A DNA stretch of 64,000 bases from Pseudoalteromonas sp. SMS1 (GCF_021530565.1 NZ_JAKGBI010000024.1:1-64000); one strand, 5' to 3'. Counted from the stretch's first letter, positions 42,603 to 52,074 are shown. The notes: generated by a model from the letters alone, not told the origin. Program-made: numbers and translations.

Positions 42603-43375
42603 GATGGAATTTTAGGCAAGTGGTATGGTGCGACTAATTTATCTAAGGTCTTATCTCTCGCCATTTCAAACATTTGCTTTGAGATAAGCGCGCCAAGTTC
42701 TGATTTCGCAAAGTCTGCACTCATAGCCATATAACCATAAATTTCCTGCGTATGGCGGTATGTCATTTTTTTCAGCTTATGCGTGGGTTGTTCCAGTACA
42801 CCCATCGCAACATCGGCAGTATCTTCTACTGCGATGACTAGGTCCACGCGCCCTTTTAGAACCAAATCGACTGCGACCCGCTCTGAAGGTACAGCCACTT
42901 TGTTCAAGCTTTGATCTTTGTCGAACTTAGGGAAAAATGCGCCGCCACGCATCACAGCGATACGCTTACCTTGTAGGTCTTCGTAGCTGTTTACTTCAAT
43001 ACCGCTGCGCTCCGTGCCATAAAATACAAACGAAGACGATAGTACCATGTATGGAGGTTCAACAAATGACATGATTTTTTGGCGCTCAGAGGTCTTAATT
43101 AAACCGCCCATCACATCGACTTTACCCTTGCTGAGCAACCTGACACATCGAGAAAATGGACAAGGTACGGCATTAATTTTGTACTTCTGCTCACTGGTTA
43201 ATTGTGCATAGCGCAGAATATCAAGGATTAAGCCTTGAGAGCGACTATCATCACTTAGGCGACTATAAGGTGGGGCATGGTCAACGGCAACATGCACTAC
43301 TTTTTCAACCGCTTGGTTTTGTGCACTATATATTAATACCAAAAAGCTCAGTATGAGCACGGTATAAAACTTCAT
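42551..43375 (-). CDS. Periplasmic solute-binding protein family 3
   Basis: 274-residue exported binding protein: signal peptide (about 1-22, VLILSFLVLIYSAQNQA) and a two-lobe SBP_bac_3 fold with HAPPYSRLSDDSRSQGLILDI, GKVDVMGGLIKTSERQ, and LQGKRIAVMRGG. No ABC permease genes are next to it, so it may be one of the orphan periplasmic binding proteins common in Alteromonadales. Ligand unknown. The 3' end overlaps the S41 gene on the other strand. Confidence 0.87.
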   Translation of the reverse strand: MKFYTVLILSFLVLIYSAQNQAVEKVVHVAVDHAPPYSRLSDDSRSQGLILDILRYAQLTSEQKYKINAVPCPFSRCVRLLSKGKVDVMGGLIKTSERQKIMSFVEPPYMVLSSSFVFYGTERSGIEVNSYEDLQGKRIAVMRGGAFFPKFDKDQSLNKVAVPSERVAVDLVLKGRVDLVIAVEDTADVAMGVLEQPTHKLKKMTYRHTQEIYGYMAMSADFAKSELGALISKQMFEMARDKTLDKLVAPYHLPKIPSHLIDSPKSSSASFSPY

Positions 43376-43641
43376 TCAATCACCTACTCAAAAACCACGC
43401 GCATAAAAATGCAAAATACTCAGCTCCCCTGCAAAACCACTGAATTATTCCAAACTATAAAGAACTATAACATATATTATTGCCACAGAAACGCCATAAC
43501 AAAATACAATCTCTGTCGATACCATACCATAAGCATAGAATAGAGACTCACCATTTTTAATGCATTGCCAGCAGATATGTGGGTCTCAGCGCGCATTTAC
43601 CTAAAAAAAAACACAGAGACTACCATTGCGTGAAGATTGAA

Positions 43642-44817
43642 TTATTGACTTTGAGAACTAATCACCTGATAGGGACGAAGTTCAAATTCGGCCATTAAAA
43701 CCAGCATTTGATCTAAAATATCGGCCTGTAAATGTTCATAGTTCACCCAACTTTTGTCTTTGCTAAAGCAGTAAAACTCTACGGGTAACCCGTGCTGTGT
43801 CGGCGAGAGCTCTCTCACCATACACGTACACAGGGTATTAATCTCAACACGCTGTTTCAGCACCCACTCAGCATATTTACGATACAAGGTTAAATTACTG
43901 CACTGCTCTGGCAAACACATCGTGCTAAGTCCCGTAAATTTGTTTTTGTAATCCGTTAACTGCTGCCCGTCCAGTAGTACGACACTGTGCATATCAATTG
44001 CGATAGCCCGCTTTATTCTGCGCCCTGGAGACTCCTGCATCGCACGCCAATTTTTAAAAGAGTCTGAAATTAACGCATAAGTGGGGATCGTGGTAACCGT
44101 ATTATCCCAGTTGCGTACACGTACGGTATTCAGCCCCAGATCAATCACTTCACCATCGGCACCAAAGGTATCAACTTGGATCCAATCACCCGTTGCCACC
44201 AGACGATTAGCGGCAATTTGAATACTAGCCACCAAGCCCAAAATCGTATCTTTAAATACCAACAAGGTAACTGCCGCTATCGCACCAAAACCAGACAAAA
44301 TATAGGTCGGTGATTTATCGACCATAGTACTGACTACCAACACACCGGTAATAATAAAAATCACCAGTTTGGTGACTTGGACAATGCCCTTTATTGGTAC
44401 ATCCTTGGCGAATTTTTGTTGTTGGTAAATCGCGTGGGCGATATTGATAAATGAACTGACCAAAAAGCCAAAGGCGATGATGAGAATAACCTGTGCAGCG
44501 ACCTTAAGCTGAATCATTACCCAATCAGGCGCTATGAACATATGTTTGTGAATGATGACGAATAAGATGCTACAAATTAGCAAGGCAACTCGACCACTCA
44601 ACTTACTTAATTGCGGTGCTAAGAATGAAATTTTGGCCTGTGAAAAATTAGCAACCAATTGTTTGACTTTGGGTACCAAAGCCAATTTTATCCCAGCGAA
44701 TACAACAACTAATAATCCAAACGACACGCAGTTGGTCAGCACAGCTAAAATTGCGGGGTGGATGTCCGCGTTGCCAAATAATGACACGATAAAGTCTTGC
44801 ACATGCCCGGTATTCAT
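43642..44817 (-). CDS. MscS family mechanosensitive channel (YbdG-like)
   Basis: 391-residue membrane protein: about five hydrophobic helices, then the MscS pore and cytosolic beta domain. The pore/beta core reads SGFGAIAAVTLLVFKDTILG then WIQVDTFGADGEVIDLGLNTVRVR, and TTIPTYALISDSFKNWRAM closes the beta domain. Length and the NWRAMQESPGRRIKR stretch resemble YbdG rather than short MscS. Releases solutes on hypo-osmotic shock. Its ATG overlaps the stop of the acyltransferase gene by 4 bases, so they are likely co-transcribed. Confidence 0.93.
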   Translation of the reverse strand: MNTGHVQDFIVSLFGNADIHPAILAVLTNCVSFGLLVVVFAGIKLALVPKVKQLVANFSQAKISFLAPQLSKLSGRVALLICSILFVIIHKHMFIAPDWVMIQLKVAAQVILIIAFGFLVSSFINIAHAIYQQQKFAKDVPIKGIVQVTKLVIFIITGVLVVSTMVDKSPTYILSGFGAIAAVTLLVFKDTILGLVASIQIAANRLVATGDWIQVDTFGADGEVIDLGLNTVRVRNWDNTVTTIPTYALISDSFKNWRAMQESPGRRIKRAIAIDMHSVVLLDGQQLTDYKNKFTGLSTMCLPEQCSNLTLYRKYAEWVLKQRVEINTLCTCMVRELSPTQHGLPVEFYCFSKDKSWVNYEHLQADILDQMLVLMAEFELRPYQVISSQSQ

Positions 44818-45731
44818 AGCTGCCCAGCCTCCTCCTCATAGTCGTAATTCGCGCTGCGATAATCTTCTTCAATGACAGCAATTCTTCGCGACTTTTCAGA
44901 CCATAGTTGATTCATATAAGCTTGGAATTGAATCCGATATTGTTTATCCAGTTGATAATCACCAAGCGGGAGCTGTGTCAGAGGCGTAAATTCAATTTCC
45001 ACGCTTACTGCGGTCAGTTTGCCCATCATAAATGCTCTGCAAATATGCTTTTGCGCACTGTGATATACCAACACCGTATTGAGTAAGCCGTCGATTTGCG
45101 CGCTTAACACATCCAACGCGAAAGCTGTCCCACCCGCCTTGGGTTTTAACAGGTTTGGATAGGGGCTAGATTGGCGATGTCGTTTGCCCTGAGTAAAGCG
45201 TGTGCCCTCAGCAAAATTAATCACCGTTGTAGGATGATGCCTGAAATTTTGGCAACTTTGTTTTGTTCGTTCAACATCCATGCGCTTAAGCTTTGGATTC
45301 TTGGCAACAGCGGACTTACTGGCGCGCTTCATAAATGGCATATCAAGCGCCCACGCACCCGTGCCAATTAACGGCACATACTTCAGTTCATCTTTAAGGA
45401 AGAATTTTGGTGCTGGTAACACCTCTTGGGCACTGAGAACCACAATGTCTAGCCAGCTAATATGATTTGAAATCAATAAATACCAGCCATTTACAGACAC
45501 CTCATTCGGCATAGTCACATGTAAAGTGACGCCGCCCAATTGCAGCCCAATGCGGTTTCCGACACACCACTTACGATATGCCCTGTGCAATAGTGATGAG
45601 AGCAACTTGATACGCAGCGCCCATTTAAGTAAGCCCAAGATTAGTATAATCAAGCCCCAAAAAACAGTATTAAGCACCAACCAAAGTGCGCCAATGGCGC
45701 CACAAATCCAATTAGGTAGCATGTTTCTCAT
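44814..45731 (-). CDS. YihG-like lysophospholipid acyltransferase, copy 1
   Basis: 305-residue PlsC-family acyltransferase with an N-terminal membrane helix (VLNTVFWGLIILILGLL). The catalytic HX4D is ISNHISWLDIVVL, and FAEGTRFTQGKR is the glycerol-phosphate-binding block. Acyl chains are placed on lysophosphatidic acid or lysophospholipids. It is a diverged copy of the next upstream gene; the two share arrangement and motifs. Operon with the MscS gene (4-base overlap). Confidence 0.9.
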   Translation of the reverse strand: MRNMLPNWICGAIGALWLVLNTVFWGLIILILGLLKWALRIKLLSSLLHRAYRKWCVGNRIGLQLGGVTLHVTMPNEVSVNGWYLLISNHISWLDIVVLSAQEVLPAPKFFLKDELKYVPLIGTGAWALDMPFMKRASKSAVAKNPKLKRMDVERTKQSCQNFRHHPTTVINFAEGTRFTQGKRHRQSSPYPNLLKPKAGGTAFALDVLSAQIDGLLNTVLVYHSAQKHICRAFMMGKLTAVSVEIEFTPLTQLPLGDYQLDKQYRIQFQAYMNQLWSEKSRRIAVIEEDYRSANYDYEEEAGQL

Positions 45732-45785
45732 CGTCTTGTTTGTTCCTTTACGCAGGCTTTACGTTACCACTTGGCACAGAGAATA

Positions 45786-46664
45786 CTATTCAGCTGTTTC
45801 GACCAAACACTCAATACGCTCATCTTTTTCTAACCATAAACGATTGAGCTCCCCCTGAAATTGCACCCTAAACTCATTGTCACGACTGTAGTCTCCCACC
45901 AGCTTTTCACTCACTGGCATCAGCTCTACCTGAACGTGTATTTCACCCACCTTGCCAGCCACAAAATCCAAAAATGTGGGGACGCCATTTGGATAGTAGA
46001 TGGTGACGTTCACAACTTGGTTGATTTGCTCACCCATTGCTTGCATCACAAACGCAATGCCGCCAGCTTTTGGCTTTAATAAATGTTTGAATGGGCTTTT
46101 TTGCCGTTGGTGTTTCTCTTCTGTAAACCGAGTCCCTTCAACAAAGTTTACAATACTTACCGGCATCGTTTTAAATTTCTCACATGCTTTGCGTGTGGTT
46201 TCAATGTCTTTACCTTTGAGCTTAGGGTTTTTCTTAATTTGACTTTTGCTTGTACGCGTCATAAAGGGAAAGTCCAGTGCCCACCAAGCCAACCCCAAAA
46301 AAGGCACATACAGTAACTCTTTCTTCAAGAAAAAGTTCAAAAACGGAATTTTGCGATGAAGTACGCGTTGCAACACTAAAATATCTACCCAACTTTGGTG
46401 ATTAGCGATCACCAAATACCAATCTTTCTCTGTGAGAGACTCCGTACCGGTCACTTTTAATTGATACGGCGAGATACCTTGTTGGTTGATGTTGTTACAC
46501 GCTACCCACATGCTGGCACATGCTTTGGCTAATTTGCTAAATAGCCGCTGCAATGCAGGAATAGGGAGCAACTTCAACACCCCACATACAAAAATTGGTA
46601 CAAACCAAACTAATGTATTGAGAACATATAAACACAACCCTAGGACTTGACGGACTAATGACAT
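45786..46664 (-). CDS. YihG-like lysophospholipid acyltransferase, copy 2
   Basis: 292-residue PlsC-family acyltransferase: membrane helix VLNTLVWFVPIFVCGVLKL, ANHQSWVDILVLQ (HX4D) and VNFVEGTRFTEEKH. KPKAGGIAFVMQAMGEQ matches the KPKAGGTAFALDVLSAQ of copy 1 almost position by position. The pair is a tandem duplication; this copy is upstream by 54 bases. YihG in E. coli affects diunsaturated phosphatidylglycerol; polyunsaturated or cold-adaptive lipids are possible substrates here. Confidence 0.92.
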   Translation of the reverse strand: MSLVRQVLGLCLYVLNTLVWFVPIFVCGVLKLLPIPALQRLFSKLAKACASMWVACNNINQQGISPYQLKVTGTESLTEKDWYLVIANHQSWVDILVLQRVLHRKIPFLNFFLKKELLYVPFLGLAWWALDFPFMTRTSKSQIKKNPKLKGKDIETTRKACEKFKTMPVSIVNFVEGTRFTEEKHQRQKSPFKHLLKPKAGGIAFVMQAMGEQINQVVNVTIYYPNGVPTFLDFVAGKVGEIHVQVELMPVSEKLVGDYSRDNEFRVQFQGELNRLWLEKDERIECLVETAE

Positions 46665-46784
46665 GCAAAGTTCCTTTACTACTTTTATTCGACTTAACTA
46701 CCCCAACTCACAGCACAACGATGTACGGTGAATTGAGGTATCATACGCGCTTTCCTACTCAGAAAAAATCAGAGCAGTACTTAT

Positions 46785-48671
46785 TTAATCTTCAAAATAG
46801 GTGTAGCCCGTGAGGCCCGCTTGAAGTTCTTGCAAATAGGCTTCTTTCGTTTGCTGTGATGTAGGTAGCGCTTGCACTATTTGGCCAAAGTTGTTTATTA
46901 ATTGCGTTTTGTCATAGTGGACAAAACGCAAGACATCCTCAACGCAGTCTCCTTTCAGGGCATTGGTCAGCTTATACCCTTGCCCATCTAGCTCCACGTG
47001 CACCGAATCGGTATCCCCAAACAGGTTATGTAAGTCACCCAAAATTTCTTGGTATGCCCCCACCATAAACATCGCCAAGTGATACTGTTGTCCATGCTGA
47101 TATGGCGGCATAGGTAAACTAGACTCTATGCCTGCCCCCTCTACATAGTCTCGTATCTGACCATCTGAGTCGCAGGTTATATCTTGAATAATAGCTCTTT
47201 GCGTCAGCGGCTTATCCAAATCACTGATTGGCATCACAGGGAATAGCTGTTCAATGCCCCATACATCAGGTAGCGATTGGAATAAGGAAAAGTTCACAAA
47301 CAATTTGTCTGCCAATTTCTCATTTAAGTCATCCAGCACTTCACGGTGGGCTCTAGACTGACCGCTCAAGCTATCTCGCACGCTGCGTAAGATAGTAAAG
47401 TATAAACGCTCTATCTGTGCCCATTGCTGCATACTCAGCAAACCATGGACGTATTGATCATGCGCATCGCCAAATAAATGCATGGCATCGTGGTAGGTTT
47501 CTAGTGCCAACCTTGGTGTTAAACGCAATAGTGCCCCTTTTAGTTCCTGTACAAGGTGGTGCTCATCGCCGCTCAACTGGCTATCCAATTCATCGCTCGG
47601 GGCAGTCTCAATATCAATGACATCCGTAATCAAAACGGCATGATGTGCCGTCAGTGCGCGGCCCGACTCGGTTATAATATCAGGATGAGGCAAGCCGTGT
47701 TGCTCAGCCACCTCAGCAAACGCATTGACCACGTTTCTAGCATACTCACCGACGGTATAATTCATTGAACATGCGCTGCGTGACCCAGATCCTTCGTAGT
47801 CAACACCCAATCCACCACCAACATCAACAGTTTTAAGCGGTACCCCAAGCTGTGTAAGCTCTGCATAATGTCGAGCACATTCTCGCAGTGCACGTTGAAT
47901 GTCTCTAATATTGGCAATTTGAGAGCCAATATGAAAGTGCACTAACTGCATCAAATGTAATTTATTATGCTGTCGTAATGTCTCTACAGCATCCAGTACT
48001 TGCCCTGCTGTTAGACCAAACTTGCCTTTTTCACCACCGGTATTTTGCCACTTCCCTTTGCCGATAGAATTGAGTCGAATACGAATACCAATTGAAGGCT
48101 CGATCTGTAGGTCATCGATTTCTTTGATCAGTGCGTCTAGTTCTGACAGTTTTTCAACCACAATGTGAACTTGATGCCCCATGGCTTGACCAATTAGTGC
48201 AAGACGCAAAAACTCTCGATCTTTGTACCCGTTACAAACAATCGTGATGGGCGTACTCGCAAGCCCTAATATCGCCATAAGTTCCGGTTTAGAGCCGGCT
48301 TCTAAGCCAACTAAACCACTTGGATGACTCAATAACTTACTCACTACAGAGCGTTGTTGATTCACTTTTATCGGATAGACACAGGTATATTTACCTAAGT
48401 ATTGTTTCTGTGTACGTGCTTGGGTAAAAGCGTCCGTTAAGGTATCGACTCGATTTTGTAGGATGTCCGTGAAACGTACAAGTACAGGTAAAGTTAGCCC
48501 CTGCTCTTTGAAGCGCTCTGTTAACTCAGACAGGGAAATGGGCAATTTACTGCGATCACCATCGGGAAAAGCAACTAATGCCCCCCTGTCGTCAATATCA
48601 AAATAACCATCACTCCAATGCGCTACATTATATGTTTCACGTGCGGTTTCAACTCCCCACTTCATCTGCAT
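46785..48671 (-). CDS. speA: Biosynthetic arginine decarboxylase
   Basis: 628-residue PLP enzyme (E. coli SpeA 658) that converts arginine to agmatine, the first step of the alternative putrescine route. YPIKVNQQR carries the PLP-binding lysine; HFHIGSQIANI and VDVGGGLGVDYEG are the barrel motifs that hold the phosphate. The N-terminus KWGVETARETYNVAHWSDG is the family start; two ATGs (48671, 48665) are equally possible. It diverges from speE, so polyamine synthesis genes share a promoter region; agmatine ureohydrolase and AdoMet decarboxylase are not in the window. Confidence 0.97.
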   Translation of the reverse strand: MQMKWGVETARETYNVAHWSDGYFDIDDRGALVAFPDGDRSKLPISLSELTERFKEQGLTLPVLVRFTDILQNRVDTLTDAFTQARTQKQYLGKYTCVYPIKVNQQRSVVSKLLSHPSGLVGLEAGSKPELMAILGLASTPITIVCNGYKDREFLRLALIGQAMGHQVHIVVEKLSELDALIKEIDDLQIEPSIGIRIRLNSIGKGKWQNTGGEKGKFGLTAGQVLDAVETLRQHNKLHLMQLVHFHIGSQIANIRDIQRALRECARHYAELTQLGVPLKTVDVGGGLGVDYEGSGSRSACSMNYTVGEYARNVVNAFAEVAEQHGLPHPDIITESGRALTAHHAVLITDVIDIETAPSDELDSQLSGDEHHLVQELKGALLRLTPRLALETYHDAMHLFGDAHDQYVHGLLSMQQWAQIERLYFTILRSVRDSLSGQSRAHREVLDDLNEKLADKLFVNFSLFQSLPDVWGIEQLFPVMPISDLDKPLTQRAIIQDITCDSDGQIRDYVEGAGIESSLPMPPYQHGQQYHLAMFMVGAYQEILGDLHNLFGDTDSVHVELDGQGYKLTNALKGDCVEDVLRFVHYDKTQLINNFGQIVQALPTSQQTKEAYLQELQAGLTGYTYFED

Positions 48672-48884
48672 CTCAACTATAAAAAACTCAATATTGTGCT
48701 CATTTTAATACGCATACCCTTGTTTAGCGATAGTCAATTTAAGCTTTTATTCCGATTCCAATCGCTCCTGTAAGATAACCGTTTTGCGCGCAGACAAACT
48801 GACGGCTTTCTACTAAAATAGATTGAGCAAATTAGTCGGCGCTGGCAAAATTGCGCCAAGTTATAACTCAATGTGAAGGCAAAA

Positions 48885-49745
48885 ATGTCTAATTTAGAAG
48901 CAAACCGTTGGTTTACAGAGATAAGTGACCGTGATGGCAGCGCTTTTTCTTTGCGAATAAACAAAAAGCTCGATGAAGTACAATCTCCGTTTCAAAAAGT
49001 AGAAATGTATGAGACCACTGATTTTGGCAACCTTATGATTATTGACGGTTGTACGATGGTAAGCACACGTGAAAACTTTTTCTACCACGAAATGATGAGC
49101 CACCCAGCTCTATTTGCGCATCCTGCACCGAAGAATGTCGTCATCATCGGTGGTGGTGACTGCGGTACATTACGAGAAGTATTAAAGCACCCTGATGTTG
49201 AGTCAGTAACACAAATCGATATTGATGAAGTCGTTACGCAAATGTCTTTGAAGTATTTCCCGGAGCTCTGTGCATCTAACGACGACCCACGCGCAACCGT
49301 TATGTTTGATGACGGCATAAAATTTATGCGTGAAGCAGCTGCCAACTCTATCGATATCATTATTGTAGATGGCACCGATCCAGTAGGTCCTGGCGAAGGC
49401 TTGTTCAATCATGCTTTCTATACAAGTTGCTTAGCAGCACTGCGTGAAGGGGGAATCTTAATCCAACAAAGTGAGTCTCCATTGATGCATATGCCACTGC
49501 TAAAAGAAATGCGTCAAGCGATGAAAGATGTTGGTTTTGCAGATTTACAAACGTTACCTTTCCCACAACCCATTTATCCAAGTGGTTTATGGTCTGCAAC
49601 CTTGGCGCGAAAAGGCGAAGTCTTTAACGGCTTTAGAGAGCAAGACGCCGACGCAGCGACATTTAATACCGAATATTACAACACAGGTATTCATAACGGT
49701 GCTTTGGCAACACCTCACTTTATGCGCCGCGCCTTTGAGGAATAA
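48885..49745 (+). CDS. speE: Spermidine synthase (polyamine aminopropyltransferase)
   Basis: 286-residue enzyme that transfers the aminopropyl group of decarboxylated SAM to putrescine. The Rossmann-like core has VVIIGGGDCGTLREVLKHP for the SAM moiety, then TQIDIDEVV, and IIIVDGTDPVGPGEGLF holding the catalytic Asp. Start ATG 48885 has AAGG 6 bases upstream; a GTG four codons earlier is less likely. Divergent from speA; ends at a strong bidirectional terminator. Confidence 0.97.
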   Translation: MSNLEANRWFTEISDRDGSAFSLRINKKLDEVQSPFQKVEMYETTDFGNLMIIDGCTMVSTRENFFYHEMMSHPALFAHPAPKNVVIIGGGDCGTLREVLKHPDVESVTQIDIDEVVTQMSLKYFPELCASNDDPRATVMFDDGIKFMREAAANSIDIIIVDGTDPVGPGEGLFNHAFYTSCLAALREGGILIQQSESPLMHMPLLKEMRQAMKDVGFADLQTLPFPQPIYPSGLWSATLARKGEVFNGFREQDADAATFNTEYYNTGIHNGALATPHFMRRAFEE

Positions 49746-49764
49746 AGCACAGCGCTTAAAACGA

Positions 49765-49797
49765 AAAAAACCCAAGTAAGGCTTACTTGGGTTTTTT
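49765..49797. terminator. Bidirectional terminator between speE and hemE
   Basis: CCCAAGTA/TACTTGGG stem flanked by six or more A on the left and six T on the right, between convergent stops at 49745 and 49813. Works in both directions. Confidence 0.93.
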
Positions 49798-49812
49798 ATC
49801 GTGTCGCCTTAA

Positions 49813-50880
49813 TCACTTCTGATGATATTGGCGGCTGAATTCATGGACCGCATTGATGAACACACCCGCATTTTCAGGGTCCACATCCGGCGTTATTCCA
49901 TGACCTAGATTAAATACATGGCCATTGCCTTCACCAAAGCCAGCTAAAATTGACTGCACTTCTTCCCGGATTCGTTCTGGCGTGCCATGTAACATTGCAG
50001 GGTCCATATTGCCTTGAAGTGCGACTTTATCACCTACGCGACGCTTCGCATCTGCAATATCAATCGTCCAATCTAGACCAATCGCGTCACACCCCGTTGC
50101 CGCAATAGACTCAATCCATTGTCCCCCATTCTTTGTGAATAGCGTAACCGGTACTTTGCGTCCATCGTGGTCACGGATCAGGCCATCAACAATCTTGTGC
50201 ATGTACTGCAATGAAAACTCTTTGTAGTCACGCGGGCTCAATACCCCACCCCAAGAATCGAATACCATTAAAGATTGCGCGCCCGCTTTTACCTGAGCAT
50301 TTAGATAATCAATGACCGAGTCAGCCACTTTATCTAGCAGCAAGTGAAGTGTTTTCGGTTCAGCAAACGCCATTTTCTTTATTTTACCGAAGGTCTTACT
50401 GCTACCGCCTTCAATCATATAAGTGGCCAGGGTCCACGGTGAACCAGAGAAACCAATTAATGGGACTTCACCTTTCAATTCTCGACGAATGGTGCTGACA
50501 GCATTCATGACATAGCCAAGATCATCGTTTGGGTCAAGCTTTGGTAGCTTTTGTACATCTGCTAATGACGAGATTGGACGCTCAAACTTTGGCCCTTCCC
50601 CTGTTTCAAAGTAAAGCCCCAGCCCCATTGCATCTGGGATTGTCAAAATATCACTGAATAGAATCGCTGCATCAAGTGGGTAACGACGCAATGGCTGTAG
50701 CGTTACTTCACACGCTAACTCTGCATTTTTGCATAGGCTCATAAAGTCACCAGCTTGAGCTCGTGTAGCTCTGTATTCAGGGAGGTATCGGCCCGCTTGG
50801 CGCATCATCCATACAGGTGTAACATCAACCGGCTGCTGCTGCAACGCGCGTAAGTAACGATCATTTTTCAACTCGCTCAT
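49813..50880 (-). CDS. hemE: Uroporphyrinogen decarboxylase
   Basis: 355-residue enzyme (E. coli 354) that removes four acetate carboxyls from uroporphyrinogen III on the way to haem. MSELKNDRYLRALQQQPVDV and VTPVWMMRQAGRYLPEYR near the N-terminus and GFSGSPWTLATYMIEGG in the middle are diagnostic; the conserved Asp is in ILFSDILTIPDAMG. The ATG at 50880 matches the family; a further ATG four codons upstream is not needed. Same strand has no partner; rsd lies across the gap as in E. coli. Confidence 0.98.
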   Translation of the reverse strand: MSELKNDRYLRALQQQPVDVTPVWMMRQAGRYLPEYRATRAQAGDFMSLCKNAELACEVTLQPLRRYPLDAAILFSDILTIPDAMGLGLYFETGEGPKFERPISSLADVQKLPKLDPNDDLGYVMNAVSTIRRELKGEVPLIGFSGSPWTLATYMIEGGSSKTFGKIKKMAFAEPKTLHLLLDKVADSVIDYLNAQVKAGAQSLMVFDSWGGVLSPRDYKEFSLQYMHKIVDGLIRDHDGRKVPVTLFTKNGGQWIESIAATGCDAIGLDWTIDIADAKRRVGDKVALQGNMDPAMLHGTPERIREEVQSILAGFGEGNGHVFNLGHGITPDVDPENAGVFINAVHEFSRQYHQK

Positions 50881-51117
50881 AGCGTTATTCAATTCCAGTG
50901 CTGTAAAAATTGCTCGAATTGTATCACCTTATGGCCACGGTCCCTAGTTGTTCACTCCTGAAAATAACCGCAATATGATCCAGATTAACAATCACACTCG
51001 TTCATTGTGTAACACTCATTGTGCAACGCCACAGCTTTGTTATATCTGTCGCTAAATTTAAATAGCTTACGAATCATGCTTGTATACGATCATTTACAAA
51101 AAACTCGGTACATGCAT

Positions 51118-51146
51118 TTGCACCTTATGAGAAACCTTGCTATAAA
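51118..51146 (+). promoter_or_regulatory. Promoter of the candidate small RNA
   Basis: TTGCAC (51118-51123), exactly 17 bp, TATAAA (51141-51146). The expected start of transcription is about 51153. Confidence 0.65.
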
Positions 51147-51152
51147 ATGGCT

Positions 51153-51237
51153 GCGCAAAACAACAACAATAAACACCTTCTAATAAGAACAAGCGAATAG
51201 CTAAACTGCATTCGACCACCCTAGGGTGGTTTTTTTG
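51153..51237 (+). ncRNA. Candidate small RNA of about 85 nt with intrinsic terminator
   Basis: A good promoter (17-bp spacing) is followed by an unstructured A/C-rich stretch with AACAACAACAAT, a short middle, and then ACCACC-CTAG-GGTGGT followed by seven T (51215-51236). That is the shape of a Hfq-type trans-acting small RNA: single-stranded pairing region plus a terminator hairpin with a U tail. No ORF with a ribosome-binding site fits inside. Alternatively it is a leader with an attenuator ahead of the 44-codon ORF and rsd. Not matched to a known sRNA family by me. Confidence 0.5.
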
Positions 51238-51333
51238 TTTGTGCCTCTCACGACACTTTTTCAAAGCCTTTGTTAGTTAATACTTAATTAGAATTATTAA
51301 CAACCACACTCAGTAAACCCAGCAAGGGTACAA

Positions 51334-51468
51334 ATGAAAGAAATTCCCTCCTTTTTGCAAAAAGTGGTTGATCTTTTCATCAGTTTTCCTTTTCATAGAA
51401 GGCAAGATAACGTATTCGGTAGTACCAAATTGTGGCCTTTATTTGGGTCCATACCTGAGTCAGGTTAA
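51334..51468 (+). CDS. Short ORF of 44 codons upstream of rsd
   Basis: Starts MKEIPSFLQKVVDLFISF and ends FGSIPESG. AAGGG lies 5 bases before its ATG, a well-placed ribosome-binding site. The residues 6-20 are hydrophobic/amphipathic and could associate with a membrane. It lies 90 bases before rsd on the same strand. It may be a real small protein, a leader peptide, or chance; no family is recognised. Confidence 0.35.
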   Translation: MKEIPSFLQKVVDLFISFPFHRRQDNVFGSTKLWPLFGSIPESG

Positions 51469-51558
51469 TGCGTCCCATAAACACAATGTGTTCTTTGCAA
51501 AAATGCAATTTGGTCATTGCAGGGCCTAATAACAAAACGACCCGCTAAGGAGATAACT

Positions 51559-52029
51559 ATGCTTTCACGGTTAGAACAAGCCCAACAAAAATGGGGAGGG
51601 AGCCATAGTGTAATCGACAATTGGCTTATGGAACGTCAAGAGCTTTTGCTACTTTACTATAAAGTCGCAGGCCTATCTCCTTTCGAAAACAGTGATAACG
51701 CACTACCTGAACAAGTTCAAATCCAATCCTTTTGCCAAATTCTAATGGATTACCTGTCAGCTGGGCACTTTGAGATTTATGACAATATTGTCGCTGCATG
51801 CAAGGAAAAGGGACCTGAGAGCTTGAAGCTCGCACGCTCTATCTACCCAAGAATCACAGCATCCACTGATTTGGCGTTGGACTTCAACGACAAGTACGCC
51901 GAAGCCAATTCTGACAACGAATTAGATGGGTTTGATAAAGACCTCTCGACGTTAGGTGAGGCGCTTGAACAGCGTTTTGCATTAGAAGATGAACTAATCG
52001 ATAACCTCTTTTCAAATCACAGCGATTAA
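51559..52029 (+). CDS. rsd: Anti-sigma-70 factor Rsd/AlgQ family
   Basis: 156-residue cytosolic helical protein (E. coli Rsd 158). MLSRLEQAQQKWGGSHSVID and NWLMERQELLLLYYKVAG are the N-terminal helices that in Rsd contact sigma-70 region 4; FCQILMDYLSAGHFEIYD follows. It sequesters sigma-70 in stationary phase. AAGGAG is 7 bases before the ATG. Followed by a strong bidirectional terminator. hemE nearby matches the E. coli neighbourhood. Confidence 0.92.
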   Translation: MLSRLEQAQQKWGGSHSVIDNWLMERQELLLLYYKVAGLSPFENSDNALPEQVQIQSFCQILMDYLSAGHFEIYDNIVAACKEKGPESLKLARSIYPRITASTDLALDFNDKYAEANSDNELDGFDKDLSTLGEALEQRFALEDELIDNLFSNHSD

Positions 52030-52035
52030 GCCATT

Positions 52036-52063
52036 AAAAAAGGGCCCTTAGGGGCCCTTTTTT
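52036..52063. terminator. Bidirectional terminator between rsd and the FkpA-like gene
   Basis: AAAAAAGGGCCC-TTAG-GGGCCCTTTTTT: a perfect 12-base inverted repeat with a tetraloop between convergent stops at 52029 and 52075. Confidence 0.95.
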
Positions 52064-52074
52064 AATGCTGCAAA

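Noticed and set aside
50990..51040. Imperfect direct repeat CACTCGTTCATTGTG / CACTCATTGTG
   Set aside because: Short, with a gap and mismatches; no link to a promoter or gene is evident.
51147..51200. 17-codon leader-peptide-like ORF with four Asn codons, suggesting an asparagine attenuator
   Set aside because: Its ATG lies directly after the -10 hexamer, so it would start before or at the transcription start; downstream genes have nothing to do with asparagine.
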